Shown here: one piece after another, positions 52,339 through 63,738 of the stretch | Position numbering within the stretch: position 1 is the first letter of the stretch | Layout of the letters: each line of letters starts with the position of its first letter | DNA from: Halichondria panicea | Lineage: Eukaryota; Porifera; Demospongiae; Suberitida; Halichondriidae | Direction of reading: 5' to 3' | Assembly (NCBI RefSeq): GCF_963675165.1 | Contig: NC_087377.1 | Location: forward strand, 5,022,042 to 5,086,041 | DNA: 64,000 nucleotides | The notes under the pieces: model-generated | What the model was told of the DNA's origin: nothing | The model's input: only the letters and a program-made list of their open reading frames with translations | The model's database searches: none | Translations under genes and position numbers: made by a program

Positions 52339-54692
52339 ATGGGTGGTGGCAAGATCAAGCTTCCTAAGAAGGTGAAGAAGGACAAGCAGAAGGACGAGCA
52401 GAACGCTTCGGATAAGAGTGATGGTAAAAAGCAATCGACTGACATGCCTCCAATTGGTGCACATGCCGGGGGTGCTAGCAAATATTCATCAAGTGGAGGA
52501 CAGAGGAAGAACAGCACCCAGAGTGAAACCAGCTTCAGCAACCCAGAAAAACAACGCAAAACATCCACACACCAGCAAGGAGCTTCTTCACAGGCTGATC
52601 CAAAACAATCAAAATGGAAAAATTTTAAACAAACCATCAATCCTCGAAAGCACCAGTCCTCAGTTGACAGCCAACAAGATGCCCAAGATGTGTTAGCCGT
52701 GACTCAATCTCAGTCCTCACCCCCACAATTAGCAGCATGGTCCTCATATGGAAATACTGAAGCTGGAGCAGCAGAAGTTGCCGATTCGTGCTTCACCCCA
52801 GACAGTGAAGCGAATGTCCACTCTCCGACTGAACCCTTTGAGAAGCGAAATGATGAGCCCCCCTTTCTCAAATCATCCTCCAAATCCCCTGAACTACTAG
52901 CGGATGCACTTGATGAGACTCCTGTTAAATCAAAGGTAAGTTTAAACTAAGCAATGTTATGAGCTGTCGTCATGTGCAAATACATGTAACGTAGATTTAC
53001 ACTGTTTAACGCTTGAAGTTACAGGTACGTGTGTACATGTACTGCTGTTCATCATAATAATATTTCTGATTTCATTCTTGCAGTACCCGGTAGAACGTTC
53101 CAGCTCCACCATATCAGAAGAGTATGAGGAGAATGGCACTACAGGTGCTAGATACTCCACTCAGACTAGTGAAACGCAAGAAAGTAGAATTGCACGAAGG
53201 CCGAGAGAAACCGATACTACTCTATACAAAGGCAAATTGCTAACAATAAAAAATTGAAAGACCAGCTTAAAGCCCTTCAGGGCGAATTCTCATCCAAGAG
53301 AAAAGAACTTCAGGCAAAGTTGAACGAACGAGATGAAAATCAAAAGCTTTCAAAGATAAAATTCGATGAACTCAGTGATACAATGAAAAAAATGACTGAA
53401 GCTTATCACACTGAAATGCAAACCAAAGAAGCATTATTCAACAAACAGGTGAAAGATCTTGAAACGAAAGAAAACGAAAGAAAAAAACTTTTAGATCATC
53501 TGAACTTGAGACTCAAAGAAACTCATCAGACTGAAATGGAGACCAAAGAAGCATCATTCAATGATCGTGTTCAACAATGGGAGGAGGAGAGAGGGACTTT
53601 TGAACTTGAACTGAAGAGAATGCAGGCAGAATTCCTTCAGGAGAGAGAGAGAGATATGGTATTGCTATAAAGAAAAGTGTTGATGTCGAATATGAACTGA
53701 TTAAACTTCGAGAGGCAAAAGAAGATCAAGAAAGAAGAGAAGCCCTGAAAGTACAACAGCTTGACGCACACATTGAAAAAACTGAGAAGACAATTAAGGA
53801 GGTGAATAACCAGCTTGAAACAGCAAGTCAGGCAATAATAGATCTAAATCAAAAAAGACAAACTGATTTGGACAGATTCGAAGCACTCAAAGAGGAAAAA
53901 GAAATAGAGATGAGAAAATCCCAAACTGCAGCAGCTCGTACGGATGATCTTACACATGAGATGGACAGATTACGAGAAGACCTTAGCAAGCAACTGAAAA
54001 GAAGTACTGTTAAAGCTGAAGCTGAACAAGCTGAGACGAAACCAGAAGGAGAAGGTTTGAGGCAGCAGAGATTCGATGATGAATTGAGAGAAGTAACGGA
54101 CAAAATTAACGAAGAATGGAAAAATAAAATGCAATCTCTTGAGCATGAACATGAGCACAAAATTGTTCAACACAATAAGGAAAATGCTTTAAAGACTGCA
54201 ACTTTGACCGAAGGATTTAGGGATGAACTTGACAAAGAGAAGAGAAGCACTCAAGATGTCCAGGAAGATATGACAAAAGAATTGGAGAAACAAGCCAATA
54301 GGCATAAAGAAGAATTGAGCAAAATTCAAAACGATTACAAAAGGACTTTAGCCGAGAGCAACCAGAAACAGCTAACTGCTCAACGTGAACGAATAAGACA
54401 GTTGGAATTAAAATATCAAACTGAGCTGAAAAAAGAACGCAAGCAACGTGATGGCTATATTGAACAAACGATGGTTCATGGATCACCTGACTCTTCCCCT
54501 GAACAAGTGAGACATGAAGCAAAGGTGAAGATGGAAATTGGAAACGATTACCTCAAGACTCAGTTGACTGAACAGCAACAACGTGCTCGATACCTTCAAT
54601 CTGAACTTGAACATCAAAAGGAACTCTATGGACAGTTACAGATACAAGTCCTGGCCAAACATCAGTTGGCGAGTTTACCTAGTGATGGAGAT
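52339..54692 (+). pseudogene. Kinase-family copy E, first two exons; frameshifted
   Basis: Exon 1 (52339-52935, 199 codons, fully open) starts MGGGKIKLPKKVKKDKQ and ends DETPVKSK at GTAAGT. Exon 2 (53084-54692) starts YPVERSSSTISEE. It contains a 1-nt deletion near 53225 (premature stop at about 53262) and a second slip in a GAGAGA run near 53650; between and after these, long coiled-coil frames are open (53254-53670 and about 53670-54692). The exon ends GAT-GTAAGT as in D. No kinase exon follows within the window; a CACTA-like element begins 1.3 kb on. Either it is a young pseudogene or the indels are assembly errors. Confidence 0.75.
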
Positions 54693-54857
54693 GTAAGTTA
54701 CATACATATTTTCAGGCATACCGGTACATGTATATTATATCGTACCAAGGCCGTACATGTATATATAAGGAAAGAGAGGAAAAAGGGCATGTATAACTAA
54801 ACACATCAATTGTATGTATACAAATGGCTTATGCTCATACAGGATACTATATTTCGC

Positions 54858-55567
54858 CATAGATGAAAAGGAAGGGAAGTAGAAACGAAAATGTTTGAAA
54901 AAAATACGTGAAACACTCCGGGTTATAGGGTGTGGCTAAAACTACAAAGGATTATATTTATAGTCAGCATGCTCATTACCTGTCTTGACTGCTCTACAAT
55001 GTGCTGTACATAGAAGCAGTGGAATTGATCACTTTTAATGTTGAAAGTAAAGAGAATTTAGCTCCACGCAACCACTGTCACTAAATAGCTATACAAGAAG
55101 GAATAGTCCTTACTATGAAGTCGTGGGAGGTCAAGGCCCGTGGTGTGTCTACTACAGCAGTTTGAAGGACTGTACTGCAAACATTTATGAAGCGTATCCA
55201 TAGCATAAAGCCATTCTATGTAGCACTTAGATACATAATAACCAAGTCAAGCAATGTCCTTTGCTGTTTGTTTTTCACAGCAGGGAAAGAGAAAAGTATA
55301 GAGTAATTCAAGTTAACTCAACACAAATTGGAAACAGAGTAAAGACAACGGACTTAGAGCTTGTCAGTGGTAATAAACTTACTTCTCTAGAGTACCTCCC
55401 AGCTTCTGAGTGATCGCTAGTGGATAGGAGAGCTAGAAACAGTTAAAATACAACACAAAACGTTCAATGAAGAAATTATTCGCAAACGCGAAATATAACG
55501 CGGAATGTTTCAACCATTTACACAGGAAGGTCCGTTCGTTTCCAATCCCCTTCCTTTTCAATCTATG
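54858..55567. mobile_element. P-derived MITE 3, exact 7-bp TSD
   Basis: Starts CATAGATGAAAAGGAAGGG and ends CCTTCCTTTTCAATCTATG, flanked by ATTTCGC (54851-54857, 55568-55574). The interior aligns with MITEs 1 and 2 (CTTACTATGAAGTCGTGGGAGG, CTAGTGGATAGGAG). Confidence 0.87.
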
Positions 55568-55574
55568 ATTTCGC

Positions 55575-55968
55575 TATCAGCTACAGTGTGTATTTTTACC
55601 CTTTATATGCACATTCATCCGCCCACTTATGAATTTGGATATTTCACTGCATGTTGCATGCTAGCCTCGATCCCAGGCCGCACTTTCCACTTCACTTAGG
55701 AAGTAGGCCTGGTATCGACTGCTTGCGCATGCGCTAATATCCCCCCGGTGTCTTTGGATAACATCGTATATGCTCAGTAAAACTATGACATCACAACGAA
55801 CGGAAGGGGATTGAAGGAAGTAGATAGAAAGTTCGATTGAAGGTTTCTAGCCCATCGGATAGCATTCTCCGATAGCTACCCTTAGCCTGCTATGTTAACA
55901 AAAGACTCACAGCCTGCAAAAGTGTGGATGACGAGCGTCTGAACGGAGTGAAAGCTGACAAGAGCCTA
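55575..55968. other. Spacer between MITE and CMC element
   Basis: Includes a TAGCCTCGATCCCAGGCCGC half-hairpin (55661-55720) of the TAGCCTCGA family. No gene. Confidence 0.45.
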
Positions 55969-55989
55969 CACTGAAAAAAGGAATGGATT

Positions 55990-56560
55990 ACATTTTAACC
56001 ATTTGTGATAGGTTGTAACACCCCGACACTATACTGGTTAAACCTACCTATTCCAGGTACTTAAACTCAATAAGCTGGTTGCAACACCCTAACATTACAC
56101 TGGTTAAATCTACCAATACTCTGATATATTTGAACCATCAAATAGGCTGCAACACCCAACATTACACTAGCTGGTTAATTCTACCAATACTCTGATATAA
56201 TTATTTGAACCATCAAATAGGCTGCAACACCCTAACATTACATTGGTTAAACCCACCCATGCTATACAGCATTACTCTTATGTAGGTTAGAGCACACTTA
56301 CATTACAGTGGTTAATCTCAACTATATGCTCCAGCTATTTTAACCATCATAATTATGTTGTAACCCACTTAAATACACTGGTTAAATCTACCCATACACA
56401 GCTCCAGTGCTCGACTCCAACCATCATATATAGGTTGCAAAACCCAAACCCTAGTTAGATGTACCCATGCAAGCTACAGGAAGTTTAACTAGTTGCAACA
56501 TGCATAACAATACATTGGTTAAGCCCACCCATGTTTAACAACTTCAACTGTCAGGTAGGT
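55990..56560. repeat. Left subterminal tandem repeats of the CMC element
   Basis: Eight or so units of about 60-70 bp built from GTTGcAACACCcTAACATTACACTGGTTAAAtCTACC and AACCATCAaATAGG. 56600-57060 has no recognised gene. Confidence 0.8.
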
Positions 56561-57077
56561 TGTATAACATTTACACTGAAATGCACGCATTGTGAACTAT
56601 AAGCGGTCGACTGTTGAGATCTGACATAACGGCTAAATATGTACTGGATCTCTTAAGAGAATCAGGGTGACCTAAAATATAATCTTGAAGAAAATAGAAT
56701 AAGCCTAATGCTTTAGGTGGATACTGAATATGGAATGCATAATAACAAGAAACAGAATGAACAGTGTTATAGGGAGGGAAGAAACTTCAAAAATAGCAGA
56801 TAGCAGTCTGCTCCACTACAATGAAACATTGCACATCAGAATCTCCTACCATAGCGGCAATTCTTGGGGCAGCATTACTGACCTCTGAATCCTTTAAGGC
56901 ATCACTTACAGCCACCGCATCCTATAAATTATAGGAAATCAGTCAGCACTGCACTGCATACATGAGTTTCAATTAAAGAGCACCAGCGGCTGGTGTATAC
57001 AATGCATGCACGCTTGCATCGTACAAAAATGTATTCACAGCAGACAACATTAAATTTAACTCACTGAGTTGTACTCC

Positions 57078-58531
57078 TTATACATGTAAGGCAGTATAGT
57101 TACGCCTCTTGCTGAGGACACTGCTAATCCCAACACTTTCAACGCACACATGCACTTGGTTGGTAACAGCATCTATAATGAAAGAACAATATGAGCAAAC
57201 ATGCTGGAAACACAAGCATGCACTTACTTGATTCATCTGTGTCCTTGAGGACAGCTGAGATAGCTTTTTTACCACTTGTCTTAGCCTACCGTAGAAGAAC
57301 CAGATAATACGTTTTCCATTTGGAGAGAAAGTTGGATTTGCAGTCCTCATCACCTTGAAGTTCTTGCTCAACCTGTAAAATTCACTAGAATAATGAATAA
57401 TGTCAACAAATCTTACCAATGCTTGGCACTTGAGTGATGGCCATTTTTCAAAGATATTCTGAACATCTCGTGCTTCATGCAAAATGAAAAGGCGCCTGGT
57501 TTGATATGTCGATTTTATTAACGGCAACAGTATCGAGTCTCTCGGTTTTGGTTTCTTCAATTCACCAGTAATAGCATGCAGAAACATGCGAATCAGTGCT
57601 GGACGAATCTTCACTCTCCTTCACCCCAGATGGATAACGCCTCAAAATAACGTCATTCTTCTTATCGTCGGCAGATTTAGAACGTTTAACACTTGCAGAG
57701 ATTGAGGATGAACTCCTTTTACGATCATTTTTTATTGCGTTACGGATACGCTCCACCATTTTATCTTCCCATGATTGCTAAAAAAAATATTTCAGTGTAT
57801 GTACACCTATACTTATGTTATACTTACATATCCTATTCCCAATCCAACATCCTTCATGAATGGATACTTCAAAATTAGTTGTCGAGCCATTATGCCGCAG
57901 TGTGTCCTATCCGGCTTTCCATAACGACTAAATAACAAACACACCAGAGTTCGGACAATTTTGCAACGAGCACAATCGTCCAATTTTTTCTTGAATACAT
58001 TCATCTACTTCTGGTCGCCAATAATCAAGAAATTCCACTCTAGAGCCGCTAGAAGCAGATGCAGAGGACCCAGGAGTTGAGGGATTGGAAAGTGCATGGC
58101 AAGGAAATCGTTGAGGCATTAGCTTGCTCTTGTGACGGAGCTCTTTGCTGTATATAATTATAAATAAATGCCATGGCACTGAAAAGGGAGGAGGTAAAAG
58201 GGCCCGGGGAATTTATTCATTAAAAAACAATTATGCATGTAATAGCTTACGTGCTGAAGCTTGAGAATTTTCTTGACAATTCCAATGGGAGGAATCATGT
58301 CTTTAATATCCTGCTCCGTCAAGCTCAAAAAACTTTCACCATCGACATAATTTTCTGGAAAATGGCAGTGTAATACTGGGGAAGTGATAATAGTGACTAG
58401 TATATATACCGTGTTCATATAACGAGCTAGCTTGCTATAATTATATCATACCTGTAAATGTGTCAATGTGTCACAAACTTCTGCAGTATGCCAGCTTCTT
58501 TTAACCAATCTGCAATTTCCTGAACTGTCAT
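57078..58531 (-). pseudogene. SAM-domain companion gene of the CMC element (SAMD3-like)
   Basis: Minus strand. Exon 58531-58452 starts MTVQEIADWLKEAGILQKF (SAM helix 1) and is broken by an 8-nt tandem duplication (TGTGTCAA-type). Exon 58354-58251 gives the SAM C-terminal half (VDGESFLSLTEQDIKDMI). Downstream pieces with frameshifts include RYGKPDRTHCGIMARQLILK and PFMKDVGLGIG, a Ser-rich MVERIRNAIKNDRKR segment, and LIKSTYQTRRLFILHEA. The arrangement recalls the proteins annotated as sterile alpha motif domain-containing 3-like in aquatic animals. Degenerate. Confidence 0.65.
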
Positions 58532-58989
58532 TGAGTCTGGATGATTACTGCATGATACTGTGCTATCATCCAGAGAGCTAGAATCATTCATTGTAGACTT
58601 GGTATCAGGCAATTATAGATTTTCTATTTTAGCTGCAGCTGAAGATAGCTATATATGCAGCTGCACACTTCTGCACATATGCAGAAGAGTGATTTCCAGG
58701 AAGTTTAAACCACGCCCACTAAAACATACCATGCAGCATGGCAAAGGACATTTCTGGATTGTTCTAGTTGTATATTGTATTTGGGTCTATCTCTTCTATC
58801 TACATAGTTCATGTGTACAAATAGTACTCTGCATGCATGCATGCAAAAAGTACGTGCATTGTGTGCATGTGTGCATGTTGTAACGGAACATTCTAGATGT
58901 TTGGTATATCATGAAACGTCTGAAATGAATTGTCATAGATGCCAGCATGCTCAACCTAAAGATATAATTATTAGCATAGCCAAGCATGG

Positions 58990-61640
58990 AAAGACACGGC
59001 TGTTTACAGGAAAAGATCTGCTCTTTGTGCACATTTAAGTCTCCTACAATTGCATTTCTTCTAAGTCACCTCCGTCTTGTTCATTCAAATGATCCTCGAT
59101 TTGCTGTATGCTGTGGGATAAGTAGTTGCACTGTGACATGCAAGAGTTTCTCATCACTCTACTCACATGTCTATAGACATCAGAGTGCTCTCCTAATTTT
59201 GAAACTGAAATAACTAAGACGTGTTTCTCAAGTTGCTATTGACGACATTGTTGAAAACAGTAAAGCTCAATTTAAAAGAACAACGTCAATGTTGCTTGCT
59301 CAAGTTAGATCACGTTTAGCTGATGAAAGCATAAATCCCCAAACCCTGGTTTTAGATTCGACTTTTGTTACGTTTAAAGATTCTTTCGCTGAAATTGATA
59401 CTAAGTTCAAGCAATAAAATTACTTTAAAGACACGCTTGGATTTGTGGTAAGTATATTACTATAATTATTAAAACCCGTATCATTAATTTTATTTCCTTT
59501 CTTAATAGGAACCAGAGGAAATCCAAATTGGAGACCCTATGTATTGTCGACAATTTACAGGATCGAAGTCACGTTCTGTTTTGAGGTGTGACACATATCA
59601 TTATGTACTATTATTTTCTACTTTGAGAAAACTGTTAAGTGATGCAACAATCGCGGAAGAAATCGAAACATTTCCATCTCGAATACGCAAGGATGGTTTA
59701 ATAGAAGATTTTTGTGACGGAAACCTCCTTTAAAATCATCCTTTATTCTCGTATATAATTATATGCTTTGCAAAATAATTGGATACTTTGATGAGCTAGA
59801 GGTTTGTAATCCTCTAGGGTCACACGTTTAAAAGCACAAGGTAGGAGTAGTTTTTTTACACTTGGAAATATACATCCTAAGAGTTGATCCGCATTCAAGG
59901 CTATTAATAAATTATTTAGCAATTTTGGCTACAAAACCTGTATTAGGGAATTGATGCTATTCTAAAACCATTCTTTCGAGATTTAAGTGCTCTTGCAACT
60001 ACTGGCATTTCCTTAAACTTCCAAGGAAGAAACCAAATTTTTAAAGGTGCCTTATTAGCATTTTTGTCCGACAATCTTGCCAGTAACGAACTGGGAGGTT
60101 TTAAGCTATCTTTCTCATTCTCGTTTCGCTGTTGTAGAACCTGCCTTGTAAAAACTACTGATATGTCTGATGAATTTAATTCTGATAATTTGATTATAAG
60201 AGACCCCTCAACGCACGAAAATCATTGCAGATTATTGATAGGACCAACAAAAAATCATTACTCAAAGACCTACGGGATCAATAGACGAGCATCACTAATG
60301 GATGTAACTCATTTTCCTTTTTTTTCTGGAGGACTACCCCATGATTGGATGCATGACATATTAGAGGGTGCTGCACCACTTGAAATAAAGCTCTTGCTAA
60401 AGCACTGCATTTCTGAGAAACTTTTCACTCTTACAGAATATAACCAAGCACTAGTTCATTTTAATTATGGATACACAGAAACCGATAAACCTTTACCGGT
60501 CGTTCACAGACATTTTCTAAGTGACAAACCTTTAAGATCAAGTGCTTCACAAATGTTGTTGTTGCTCCAAATACTATACCATTTTTGATAGGTTACAAGT
60601 TGCCTGAATCTGATTTGAACTGGAAATGTTTTTTGTTACTGAGAAAGATACCGTATATCTTCTAATTTATCGGACAGCAAAAAATAATTATTTTGGAAAT
60701 TGTCCGGGTATAATTGGAACAGATTTTTATAGAGCATGCGAAGTGTCCGGAATAATTAGAACAAGCAAGCAGCTGCATGCGAGCTAGCTAAGTTTAATAG
60801 AACAAGGTACGACTGAATAGTTGCACTAACTATCTAAAACTAGCTACTCAAAGCTATCTAACTGCAGCACTCCAAGTCTTACTTGCCGTCTATGAATGGT
60901 AACTCAACTTTTCAAGGTATTGTCCGGATATTTAGAACAAATGTAATATTAAAGTACTGGAGTGTCCGTTGTATTAGAACAACAAAAATTGCCCAAAAGA
61001 GTGTCCGGGTAATTAGAAGTGTCCGATAAATTAGAAGATATACGGTAGTAGATATTGTGCTTTGTCCAATAGTGAGTGAAAGTATCGCGTCTTCACTGAA
61101 GCTAATAATTTTTGAGCATAACACACTGTTTAAATCATTGTATCCAGCCTCATTTATTCCTAAGCTTCATTTTCTTATTCATTACCCAGAACAAATGCTA
61201 CAGGTAGGCCCCATGATCAGGACATGGACAATCAGACATGAAGCTAAATTAAATTTTTTCAAACAAACAACTGGTGTATCAAGTTTTAAAAACATCACAC
61301 TTTCAGTAGCTAATCATCATCAACGTTTGGCGTGTTACGAAATGGCTAATGGTAACCTTCTTTGTTTCCTATTCGAATGTGGCCCTGTAAATGCTGTCTC
61401 ATCACTTAAAAACGAATTAACGCAGGTAAAACAGTCAATTATTGATTGGTATCAGTGAGGAAACACAAGTTTCTCACCCTAATTGGGTAAAGAAGGATGG
61501 AGTAACTTACAAAAAAAATAATGCGTATGTGGTCGTTGAATATGATGGTTTGGATCCGGTGTTCGCCTGTATTGATGATCTGGTTATTATAGCTGGAGAC
61601 AAGATGCTATTTAATGTTCGAATGTGTACGTATAATTGAT
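58990..61640 (+). pseudogene. CACTA/EnSpm-type transposase with N-terminal zinc fingers
   Basis: The N-terminus near 59010-59200 has two C2H2-like fingers (CSLCTFKSPTIAFLLSHLRLVH, then C-x6-C...H-x3-H) followed by a TAA at 59210. A helical piece follows (59225-59449, in-frame TAA) and donor GTAAGT, then 59509-59735 with YHYVLLFSTLRKLL. The core at 60005-60590 has FLSDNLASNELGGFK, CCRTCL and LPHDWMHDILEGAAPLEIKL, typical of animal CACTA-like transposases. A MITE interrupts at 60651. The C-terminal piece 61048-61458 has LHFLIHYPEQM and IRTWTIRHEAKLNFFK, and 61442-61639 follows. Many lesions; dead. Confidence 0.75.
60651..61045. mobile_element. CCGTATATCTTC MITE, complete, inside the CMC transposase
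   Basis: 395 bp with ends CCGTATATCTTCTAATTTAT and ATAAATTAGAAGATATACGG and TA on both sides (60649-60650, 61046-61047). The transposase frame on the left continues in the same frame on the right once the element and one TA are ignored. Nearly identical to 1-311 over 300 bp. Confidence 0.9.
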
Positions 61641-62667
61641 GTCACGTCTAGACTGCTCCTTATTTAAAATATTGTCGATAGAAGTGTATTGCATACATGC
61701 ACATCTTCTGGCTGACGGGCGTAGGTATTTGACTCAAAAACACACATTTATGTATTTGTGACACTTATAGTTGTGATATATCCATAATTATTAACTACCA
61801 TTTATGATTGTTGTGACATTATAATACAGTTGCTTCAACTCTAGTAGTTGTTATAATAATAATGTACATATACAGTTGTTTTACATGTATGTATGGTTAC
61901 TTTAACCATAGATAGAGTAGAAGAGGGATTGGAAACGGAAGTACCCTCGAAGTGCCATCCGTGTATCTCCGCGGTTTTAATTGAGGCTTACTTTTTAACA
62001 CGACGGCTAAACATGAATTTCATGAGAATTGTTTTGCTCTCTGTAAGAAGTCCACGAGCAGTTCTGCTGCTAAACATCAACTTTCTCTAATACTTGAGGC
62101 CATTTGGGACACAGGACACTATTTAGTTACAAAGCCTTAGCTATATCAAAGGTACTATAGGAACACAAGCATGAAAAAGCGCTCTGTGTACCTATAGCTA
62201 CTTCACGACAATCGAGATTATATTTTCTTTGTTTCCAATTGATACCTACTATCAGGGCATGTGGTTCAGTAATGGGGGTAGTATAATTATAGTTGTTACA
62301 ACATTATAATGTACAGTTTTTCAACTATTTTTGATTGTTCTAACCATAACACAGTTGTTTCAAGTGTGTATAGTTGTTATAAACATCATGTACACTCGTT
62401 TCAACTATTGTACATAACACAGTTACAACTATTGTTGGTTAATTTAACCATTATGCTATAGTAACACTATTTTAGTTGATGTAACTATTTTGTTTGTTTA
62501 TTTTAACCATTCCTGATTAATACAGTTGGTTCAATTATCATCACGGTTATTCTTATCCAAATGAGTAGAAACGACTCTTTTTTTAGTTGAGGTAACTAAT
62601 ATGTAAAGTTATTTTACTAGTTGTGATTGCTAAACCAGTAAAAATATAGTTGCTTCAACTGTTTTAG
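61640..62667. repeat. Right subterminal region of the CMC element, with a P-type end
   Basis: Repeats of the type AGTTGTTTCAACTA and GTTATTTTAACCAT. A P TIR (CATAGATAGAGTAGAAGAGG, GATTGGAAACG) starts at 61907, and its inner 70 bp matches the left end of the P element (CCTCGAAGTGCCATCCGTGT vs 43695-43735). A right P end is not visible, so this copy is truncated at about 62230. Confidence 0.6.
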
Positions 62668-63270
62668 TAGCCTCGATTCCAGGCCGATTAAAATACGGCC
62701 TGGTACCTATTGCAGGGGTGATAGTGCGCATGCGTTAGTTTATTCTCCAGAATCTGGGGAATCCCCTTTTTCTTTCTCTCATCTATTTTTTTCTATCTTT
62801 GTACATCAGTTTAGTTCTCTATTGCGTTGTGCCAGAAGGCTTTCACACTAGTCTGAAGCCAAAAGAGGCTCTTATCTACCTCTATGACGGTTGTATGGTC
62901 AGGATGTCTTACCTTGGATCTGTACAGGCTATGGGAAGTGTATGGTGCCTCAAACTGCTACTTGCGAAGACTACCCGGCTATAGGACCATCCTAGACGTA
63001 GATGAGAGCCTCTTCTGTCTTAAAACTAGTGTTCAAGCCTTCTAGACCAACGCAATAGACGGCATAAGCCACAGCTTTACAGAACTCAGTCATAGAGATA
63101 AAGTATTACGGAACATATTTTTAGTAAACGGACTAATTTCCTGTGTAATTTACTAAGGTTTTACGTTCGTAGTACGATTACCCATATTCTGGGTAAATTG
63201 AAGCGCATGCGCACTATCACCCCTGCAATAGGTACCAGGCCGTATTTTAATTGGCCTTGAATCGAGGCTA
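62668..63270. mobile_element. TAGCCTCGA TIR element with 9-bp TSD (Mutator-like)
   Basis: Arms of about 70 bp: TAGCCTCGATTCCAGGCCG...TGCAGGGGTGATAGTGCGCA and complement. CTGTTTTAG flanks both sides (62659-62667, 63271-63279). The interior has an open frame of 61 codons with no recognised domain. The 58-bp element at 28979-29036 has the same termini. Confidence 0.82.
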
Positions 63271-63279
63271 CTGTTTTAG

Positions 63280-63738
63280 TTGCTTTAACACAATGTGTAG
63301 TTTGTTTTAAATGTATAACTATTTTAACCCAAATTAGAAGTTGTAACCAATGCATAAAATTTAAATAGTTGTTTCAACTAATTGTGATTGTTGTAACATC
63401 AACACAGTTGTTTAAACCATTGTAGTTACTTTACAAACAATGTGGTTATTCTAACCCTAATACGTAATAACTATTATCTTTAGTTTCTATAACCATGCGT
63501 ATAGTCGGTTTAACTAATAATTAGTGATTAATATTAACTATTGCAGTTATTTTAAACTATTTTGTATAGTTGTCTCAACCATTTTATTACGGAGTTGTGT
63601 TATATACAAGGTTGTTCTAACCCAGATGAGTAAAAACTAGACAATTGTATTTTCAACAGGAGGGTGGTTATTACAACTAAAGAAATAGAACTTGAAGTAA
63701 CCATCCCAAGTTAGTCTAACCAAACACTTTTTTCAGTG
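63280..63738. repeat. Right end of the CMC element
   Basis: Continuation of GTTGTTT/AACCATT-type subterminal repeats to the terminal CTTTTTTCAGTG. Confidence 0.65.

Larger units (their letters stand above)
55969..63738. mobile_element. CACTA-like (CMC) transposon, about 7.8 kb, degenerate
   Basis: Ends CACTGAAAAAAG and CTTTTTTCAGTG. A plus-strand transposase gene (about 58990-61640) and a divergent minus-strand SAM-domain gene (57078-58531) lie inside. Both flanks have long subterminal repeat arrays (55990-56560 and 61740-63720), usual for CACTA elements. The flanks are TA and AT, so the duplication is unclear. It hosts a CCGTATATCTTC MITE (60651-61045), a P end (from 61907) and a TAGCCTCGA element (62668-63270), and so is older than these. 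Confidence 0.8.

Noticed and set aside
52339-52368. N-myristoylation of copy E (MGGGK start)
   Set aside because: Gly-2 and a basic cluster are present, but the Ser/Thr usual at position 6 is not, and D has Ala at position 2; kept only as a remark.
62799-62984. 61-codon frame inside the TAGCCTCGA element
   Set aside because: No recognised domain, no homologue in the window, and only one copy; not enough to call a gene.
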